64,000 bases of DNA. Source: Chenopodium formosanum. Lineage: Eukaryota; Streptophyta; Magnoliopsida; Caryophyllales; Amaranthaceae. Below are positions 57,607 to 64,000 of the stretch, piece by piece. Below the pieces are notes generated by a model. It had not been told where the DNA came from. It was given only the letters and a program-made list of their open reading frames with translations, and did no database searches. Position 1 is the stretch's first letter; each line of letters begins with the position of its first letter. The DNA is taken from NCBI GenBank assembly GCA_024500155.1, contig CM044877.1, forward strand, positions 77,240,001 to 77,304,000. The letters run 5' to 3'. The position numbers and the translations under genes were made by a program.

Positions 57607-60600
57607 CACTACTAGAAATAGGCTAAATTCCGACGGAAAAATTTCGTCGGAAACACCCTAAAATCCGTCGGAAATAGGGTTTCCGACGGAATTCCGTCGG
57701 AAGAGGTTGTCGGAAAAGCATTTGTAGGAAAAATGAACTTTTCCGTCGGAAACACTATTCCGACGGAATTTCCGCCGAAAATTCTTTTCAGGTACTGCAA
57801 CAATCCGTCGGAAAATTCCGACGGATTCAATTCCGTCGAAAATTTCCGACGAAATTTCCGTCGAAAATTGCTTTTCTGAAATTTTAAAAAAAATACGCCG
57901 CACCACCACTGGCACGGCGTATCACCACCTCCAACCACCAAAAAAACCCAACATCAGACACCTCCAACCACCAAAAAACCCACAACCACAAGATCTACAA
58001 CCCCACCCACAACCACCAGATCTACCACCCCACCCACAACCACCAGATCTACCACCAAACCCAAAAAAATTAACAAAAAACAAACAAAAAAATTTAAATG
58101 AAAACTTAAAACCAGAAAAAAAAAAAAATGAAAACAGAACAAAAAAAAAGAAAAAAAAATAAACAAAAAATGAAAACAAACCACCGCAACCACCCACCTA
58201 AAACCACCGCCGAAACCCACCTAAAACCACCGTTGAAACCCGAAAAAATTAACAAAAAAAAGAAGAAAAAAAAATTAAAATCCCAACACCCTAAACCCAA
58301 ACTTCAACAACCACCATAACCACATATTTTAGATCTAGTAAACTTAAAAACCGAAAAAAAAAAAACAGAACAAAATAATTTGAAATTCAGACCCAAAAAC
58401 TTACCAAAACGTTTCAAAGTCTTGAAATTGGTCTGAAAATTGGTTATATAAGGCCAAATTCGACCATGAAAACGCTAGATCTAGCATTTCCATGGTCGAA
58501 CTTGACCTTAAAACCATAAACGCCGGGAATGTGGTCGGGAATATGGTCGGAAAAGCTTCGTGGGCTTTGTTGTGGTGTTGTTGTTGTTGTGGTGTTGTTG
58601 TTGGTGGCGGGGATGGCGGTGATGTTGGTTGTTGTCAGTGGTGATGGCAGAGATGTTGGTAGTGGTGGTGATAGAACAAGGGGAAGAAAATGAAGAGGAG
58701 AGAAGAAAGAGAAGAAGAAGAAAAGAGAGGAATGGAGTAGAGAAGGGTCGCGCGCGGAACAGCAGAAGAAAGGAAAGGAGAAGGAGGAGAGAGAGAGAGA
58801 GGAAAGAAAAGAGAGGGAAAAATAAAAGGGGCGGAAGAGAAAGGGAGGGATTAGGGTTAGGAAGTTAACAATTTTTTTTTTCTTTTTTATAGCTGATGTG
58901 TCTATTTTATATATTATTTTACCCCCGTCCCTTGGTTATAATTAGTAGTGTTTTTGGCTCTTTAGAGCCACTTTTATTACTAATTGGTGTTTTCTAGTGT
59001 TTTCGTAGATTTGGTTGACTTTTGCAGAGATTTACACTTTTGGAGTATTTTCCCGAGATATGTTGGAGCAATCACGAGCATTGGAGAAGCACGACCAGAG
59101 TTTATAGCCCAGGGCCGGTTAGAGCCATTGAACCGGTGATTAAGGGCTCGGTATAGGTGATACCGGGGCATTTGGACCGAGTATTCAAGACCCAAAGAGG
59201 AAACCCAGGTTGGCCCGAAGAATTGGAGCCCAATCGAAGTCCAAATATTGGCCCAAATGAGCCGCCCGGCCAAAGAGACTGGCGCCCGGAGGCATGCCCG
59301 GCCGGGCGGGAGAAGCTAAGGCTGGCGCCCGGTGACGCGCCCGGCCGGGCGCGAAATCAGTAGTATGAAGCAAAAAGGCGCCCCCGATCAGGCGCGTGTA
59401 TTTCTTAGGAGACGATTAACGTCGTTTTAATTTGTTTTAGTTTAGGATTTTTGTACGGAGTATAAATACTCCTCCGTAATACGATTTTAGGATCTATTCT
59501 TCTCTCTTTTTCACTTTTCTTTACTCTCTTAATTATTCTCTGAGATTTCTTTTCTCTTAAACCTTTGTTCTTAATTCTTCCTTTAATTCCAGATTTATTT
59601 TGGTAACGATTCTTCTTCCCTTAATCTTAGTTGTTTATTTTATTCCTTTCATCATGATTTATTTTATTACTTTGATTAGTTTAGTTTTTAATATGTGTGA
59701 GTAGTTTAATTTCTAGGGTTTATGGGGATCTAATAAATAATATGAAGGGGTAAATTATTGTTGTTGATTATCAATGCTAGATTAATTTCCTATTGATTGA
59801 TTTAATGCTCTGTGACTAGATTAGGCCTATCTTTTATGCATGAATTTGACAATATTGATTCAAGATGCGAGAGATGAGAATTGATGTTTAGGTCTAGTTT
59901 CAATAGGCAGGTTAATTTATAAATGGTTAAGTCGAGATTCGAGAGATGAGATTTAATGCCGATAAATTAATTGTGTGATTGTAATACGTAGCGAAAGCCC
60001 TTTACAATCTGGTTAATTGATGCATTGATGATTGACTATTATTGATTGTTGGTATTGCATGATAATTTCTTATTGAATTGTTTTAACGTTTTACAATTGC
60101 GGCTTGTAAAAGTATAGCAATATTAAATTGATGAATCGAGCAGATGTTAATTTGATATTAAAGGCTATTTTCAATAAGAACTTAGATCTAGTAAATTGCG
60201 AGAGCCTGTTAGATCTAAGTTGATTAATAAATTGCGAGAGCCTGTTAATCATGTTATTTATGCAATGTCAATGATTGATTACTATGTTTTACCCTGGAGT
60301 ATTATTTATTGGTGAACCTATGCCCTAGATCCTTTTATATATTGTTTTCTCCCTATTCCTATTCCTTGTAGTTTAGTTTCATACTCAATTATAAATATTG
60401 GTTACTTAGATAATTTAGATTATAATAATTAATTAGGAGTAAAAAGACTTGTTTCCCTGTGGAGATCGACCCTACTTCCCTATCTACTTTAGTTAGAGGG
60501 CTTAGGAATTATTTTTGATTAGGGGATACGACTTTACCCAGTCAATAGCTATATGTTCTGACGGATTTTTCCGTCGAAAACTTCTGACGGAATAATTTTC

Positions 60601-60785
60601 CGTCGGAAAAGACCATTTTCGACGGAAAATTCCGTCGGAAAGTCCAATTATTCCGACGGAATTATTTTTCGTCGGAAATTTCCGACGGAATGTTTTTTTT
60701 CGTTGGAAATATACGACGGAAAATAAATCCGTCGGAAATATCGATAGGAACCGTTCCGTCGGTATTTGAGCTAATTCTTGTAGTG
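57607..60785. mobile_element. CACTA-type element 3 (3179 bp including a nested solo LTR), TSD GAT, with TCCGACGG motifs
   Basis: Ends CACTACTAGAAATAGGC and, inverted, CACTACAAGAATTAGC; GAT is at 57604-57606 and 60786-60788. TTCCGACGGAAA motifs in both orientations fill about 250 bp at each end. The middle is A- and C-rich low complexity plus an AG-rich stretch, with no transposase. A solo LTR is inserted at 58894-60544. Confidence 0.93.
58894..60544. mobile_element. solo LTR (1651 bp) nested in CACTA element 3, TSD ATAGC
   Basis: Starts TGATGTGTC, ends CCCAGTCA, and is bounded by ATAGC at 58889-58893 and 60545-60549. A TATA-like GTATAAATACTCC is at about 59459-59471. The later phrase TGTGGAGATCGACCCTACTT is typical of long plant LTRs near their 3' end. 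No internal domain remains, so LTR-LTR recombination is inferred. Superfamily not proven; Ty3/gypsy is likely. Confidence 0.88.
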
Positions 60786-60877
60786 GATCCTTTTAAATTA
60801 TGCCACGTCATTTACAAGCATTTTATGATGCCACATCACCTACCCAACATCTCTGTATGCCATATCACGTTACCCAA

Positions 60878-62897
60878 TGTAGACACCCATTTGTGTCTCC
60901 CAAAAACCAAACCCAGTGATGAGTACCTTTCACGTTGAATCATAATCGAATGAAACGAAAGTGTGGAAAGGTCTAGTGTTGCGGACAGTTTTAATTTATT
61001 TTCTCTTCTTTCTGTTTTTGAAAACTTTATTTTAAGAAAACAACCAATCCAGTTTGGTTGGTCCATGATATGGGTCCAATGATGGTGTAGTTGGATGGGG
61101 CTTGCGAAGACCTTTCCAATGATATATTATAAGCCCAATTCCGATGAATATTGAGGAAGTTATGGCCAATTTACTAAACTGGGCCCGGTTTGAGCTTTAT
61201 GTGCGGCTCAATGATCTAGGGGAGGGTCTAATATGATTTATCTTTCCTAATGCAATTAGGAATGGTTTTAGTCTTCTAGATTCTTCTAGAAGGTTCTTTT
61301 CATTCCTAATTCAATTAGCATTGATAAATTGACTTTGTTGACTTTTCAGAGTTTTAATCAAAATCAAATAGCATTTTCGAAGAAATTATATTATTTTATC
61401 CTCTAGTACGGTAAATTTATCAGATTTTCGAAAACGCGTCGAAATCAAGCTTGGCGTCCAACCCCAGGCCTTGGCGCCTGGAACCAGGCATTGGCGCTTG
61501 GCGCTAGTCATTGGTGCCTGGCACCAGCTAGCCAGGGTTGGCGCCAGCTTTGTTTCCCGAGCGTTAGACTCTGTTTTGTTAAATTATCTTTTTTCGGCTG
61601 ATTTTCTCTATAAATATCGTATCAAAAACTCCGTTTTCATTCACCAATTCTCTTCATTCACAAGTTAAGCATCAAGAATCAGTTTTCATTCGCAAGTTAA
61701 ATTGTTCATGCATTAGCATTCTTTAAATCTCTTAATCATTCATCTTTTTCAAAACTTGGTTTTTCTCATACAAAATTCCGCATTCGCAAGATCTAGAAAC
61801 ACCTAGCCATATTCGAAGTTGCCTTCGCCCTAGACGTGAAAGGTTTTAATTTCTGAGGGTTTGGTCCCAAATCTCTATTTCAATTATTTTGTTTAATTGT
61901 TTGATTATTATTTTCCTTAAAGTTACTAACGTGTGTATTTTGTTATTAGAAAGAGGTACGAGGCATCAAAGTAAGTACTTTAATTGATTTATTGATATTA
62001 TGATGTAGATATCATGTTTACATTGTTGTTATGATTCCTAGTATCATGTCTAGGTTAATTTTAATATTAAATATGATTGCTATGATGTCTTTTATTCTCT
62101 TCCTAATATTTATGATTGCTAGTGTCATGTTAGGGTTAAAGACTTGATTTTTATTGCTTAGTGTCATGCTAGGGTTTGCTATTAATCTTGTTAGTATCAT
62201 GCCTAGGATCTTGCTATTTTTATTATGCTTTAATATTAACATGAACATGATTATGATTATAATTATTATAATTTATTATTTTGGTTATGATTATTATTAT
62301 TATGATTATGATATTATTATGATATGATTATTAATTATTATTCATGATATTGATTATTTATTATGTTGCTTGATACATATTTATATTTATTGCTTGATCA
62401 CCTCTATGCATGTTTAAAGGGAATTTGTACTTGTAATCATGCTTAATAAGATAATTAATAATCTTGTTAGGGTTAATTGTGATTATAAATTCAAGTGATC
62501 GCCAATAATAGATTTATTTGTGCATTAATATTCAACCAACATAGATTAAACAGGTTTAGGGTTAATCCTATTGATTGTATGTTAATCAGAAAGCGCACAT
62601 GAATACAAGCAGAATAAAGTAGAGGCCTATTATTAGGGCAGGTTCAATCTCTTTTAGGTTGGATTTGTACCATCATCCCCGGACCCTTATTTGGTTCATG
62701 ACCTTATGGAGTTGACGATCTCTTGGATCGTTAAGGGGTGTAACCTTCACCTCGTGAACGGTTTACAAGTTCCTTAAAAACTTGTTGGCGACTCTTTTGC
62801 TCTATCTTCTTCCCTTTTGGACGCCACCGTACTTTAGTGTATGATCATAGCGGGGTTCAAGCTAGTGGGTTTTTAAAGGCTTGAATTATTCCCTACA
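60878..62897. mobile_element. solo LTR (about 2.0 kb), TSD CCCAA
   Basis: Begins TGTAGACACCCATTTGTGTC, ends TTCCCTACA, with CCCAA at 60873-60877 and 62898-62902. A TATA-like CTATAAATATCG is at about 61608. Repeated GGCGCCTGG/TGGCGCTTGG phrases lie at 61450-61545. A TGGCGACTC sequence at 62785, like a tRNA-Arg primer site of Ogre/Tat elements, lies inside these borders. The alternative is an LTR ending near 62784 plus a leader fragment. Confidence 0.72.
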
Positions 62898-62924
62898 CCC
62901 AAGCAACCATATTACTTCATATAA

Positions 62925-63010
62925 AAATACTCCGTATAACGTTAAGGGGATTCGAACACTCAACCACTTATGAAAAAATTGGCTACCTAACCATTTTAGT
63001 CCATCATCAA
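62925..63010 (-). repeat. tRNA-like SINE remnant
   Basis: The minus strand carries GTTCGAATCCCC (62957-62946), a box-B consensus, preceded by AATGGTTAGGTAGCCAA, which resembles box A. Tail and TSD are not clear. Confidence 0.5.
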
Positions 63011-63149
63011 GCATCTTATAAATACGCAAAAGAAATGTATATAAGTGTAAATTGCATGATTCAATTATCAGATTGAAAAAAAAACATATTCAATAATATT
63101 GATTTTATATTTAAAAATCTCAATTGCACGATAACAAAAGTAGCAACCC

Positions 63150-63797
63150 AAAGTGTATTAACCATGTGGTGCTAAACTAGTTATACTTAAATCCTTTCTC
63201 TCTCCTCCTTCCTCTCTCCAAAACCCTAGCCTCCATTGTTGAATTTTGAAGGGGCTTCCATCGATTTTAATCGGTGGAAAGCCCCAATCCTTGTTTCTTT
63301 ATTGTTTTTTTAGGTTTATAATAATGCTTCCTCCTTTTGGGAGGAACTTTTTTCCCTCGAAAGAAAGGGTTTCCGATCTCCTTCGAAAGACAAGGGTTTT
63401 TCGGCCTCCTTCGAAAGACAAGGTTTATCTCCTCTTTTCGAGAGAGAAATTTCTTAGTTTTGAATCCATGGTAGCAGATCTAATGGATTGTCGTGCAATT
63501 ATTTCGTTCGTGAAAAAGTTATCAAGTTTTCGAATACGAACAGATGAATTAGATGCAAAACATCCTCACGGCTACAAAGGATCGTTAGATTTTCTCTCCA
63601 ACAAGACTGTAATTTTCAGCGATATAAGCGGGTGATGCTCCGCAGTGCAAGATCTACTCGACGATCGTAGTTTTTATGAAGGAAAATTATATTTGATTCA
63701 ATATCTTATGTATTTGTTAACGTCGAATCTCTATTGTAGATGTCGTATGACTTTTAATTAATGAAATATTTTTGCTATTCAAAAAAAAAAAAAAAAA
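63150..63797 (+). mobile_element. retroposed sequence with poly(A) tail and 14-bp TSD (L1-type insertion)
   Basis: The duplication AAAAGTAGCAACCC is at 63136-63149 and 63798-63811, and the insert ends in an A-run (63781 onward). A TSD that begins AAAA next to the tail fits L1-endonuclease target-primed insertion. The insert holds a 129-codon open frame (63246-63635) with basic composition and phrases LLRKTRVFRPPSKDKVYLL and HPHGYKGSLDFLS; the first codon of the frame as given may not be used. The protein is not recognised. It may be a processed copy of a host transcript or a 5'-truncated LINE. Confidence 0.7.
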
Positions 63798-63798
63798 A

Positions 63799-63837
63799 AA
63801 AGTAGCAACCCGAGGCATCGCCCAGGCTACTCACTAG
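63799..63837 (+). other. Helitron-like 3' end
   Basis: GTAGC (63802-63806) pairs with GCTAC (63826-63830), with GGC/GCC inside. CTAG follows at 63834-63837 and then T. The geometry fits a Helitron terminus that was hit by the retroposed insertion at 63150-63797. Confidence 0.5.
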
Positions 63838-64000
63838 TTGTTCTTAGAATCGCGTAATAAGTGACCTCAATCATGGTCCCACATGGACTGATTTGGACTT
63901 GTATTGTGTATAGTGTATACGCACGAAAGAAGTAGCCCATTTTCAGTACCTATATGATTGGGCTACCAACTGTAGAAAATTTTTCTAAGGACTAGCCCAT
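63838..64000. other. end of window, nothing recognised
   Basis: Short spacer with no coding or repeat signal that I can support. Confidence 0.5.

Noticed and set aside
57922..58868. Open frames rich in Gly/Phe or Arg/Glu within CACTA element 3
   Set aside because: Low-complexity purine/pyrimidine-biased DNA read in several frames; no splice context or domain.
63150..63176. Helitron 3' end at the CTAG near 63177
   Set aside because: A weak hairpin is possible, but the 14-bp TSD and poly(A) tail explain the repeated AAAAGTAGCAACCC better. Kept as the alternative in the finding.

Overview
This window is plant nuclear DNA. It has GT-AG introns, long AT-rich intergenic stretches, poly(A)/poly(T) runs and dense transposable elements. 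A eudicot of the order Caryophyllales (spinach/beet/quinoa type) is my best guess. That rests on the recurrent TACTCCGTAT-type motif and on a TIR-only gene with no NB-LRR partner; it is an inference, not a proof.

1-7 kb: the 3' exons of a conserved plant gene resembling the Arabidopsis At4g04980 hydroxyproline-rich/CHUP1-like family (44-1253), then an unrecognised gene ending in a membrane segment (3371-4727), then AT-rich spacer.

7.0-20 kb or more: a large Helitron in minus orientation. Its 3' terminus (hairpin, 7 nt, CTAG, then T) is at 7029-7060. It carries an apparently intact nine-exon RPA70-like gene (9402-12260) and a broken Rep/helicase gene (15086-19428, upstream exons to about 20035). 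It also holds an acidic ORF on the other strand (7907-8560). A dsRNA-binding-like ORF (20631-21629) may be a further passenger. The 5' end of the Helitron was not found.

24.5-31 kb: a plant-mobile-domain (MAIL/MAIN-like) pseudogene with two in-frame stops, unassigned gene fragments, two Hsp70 scraps facing opposite ways, and a GC-richer patchwork of direct and inverted modules.

31.1-37.25 kb: a complete, young Ty1/copia element on the minus strand, with TSD TGTTG. The LTRs appear identical except for a 43-bp length difference in a GC-rich tract, and one intact 1304-aa Gag-Pol lies between them. Its leader has no tRNA-type primer site; instead it is exactly complementary for 13 nt to the element's own LTR.

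37-64 kb: accessory DNA built of transposons with legible ends. There are four CACTA-type elements with 3-bp TSDs, each carrying its own palindromic motif; Stowaway and Tourist MITEs; a hAT element with an 8-bp TSD; a MULE-like element; tRNA-derived SINEs; two solo LTRs (one nested in a CACTA element); and an L1-style retroposed insertion. The only intact host gene recognised here is a two-exon TIR-only protein (49045-49970). About 3 kb downstream is its decayed paralogue, interrupted by the hAT element.

All identifications are by eye; no database or alignment program was run.
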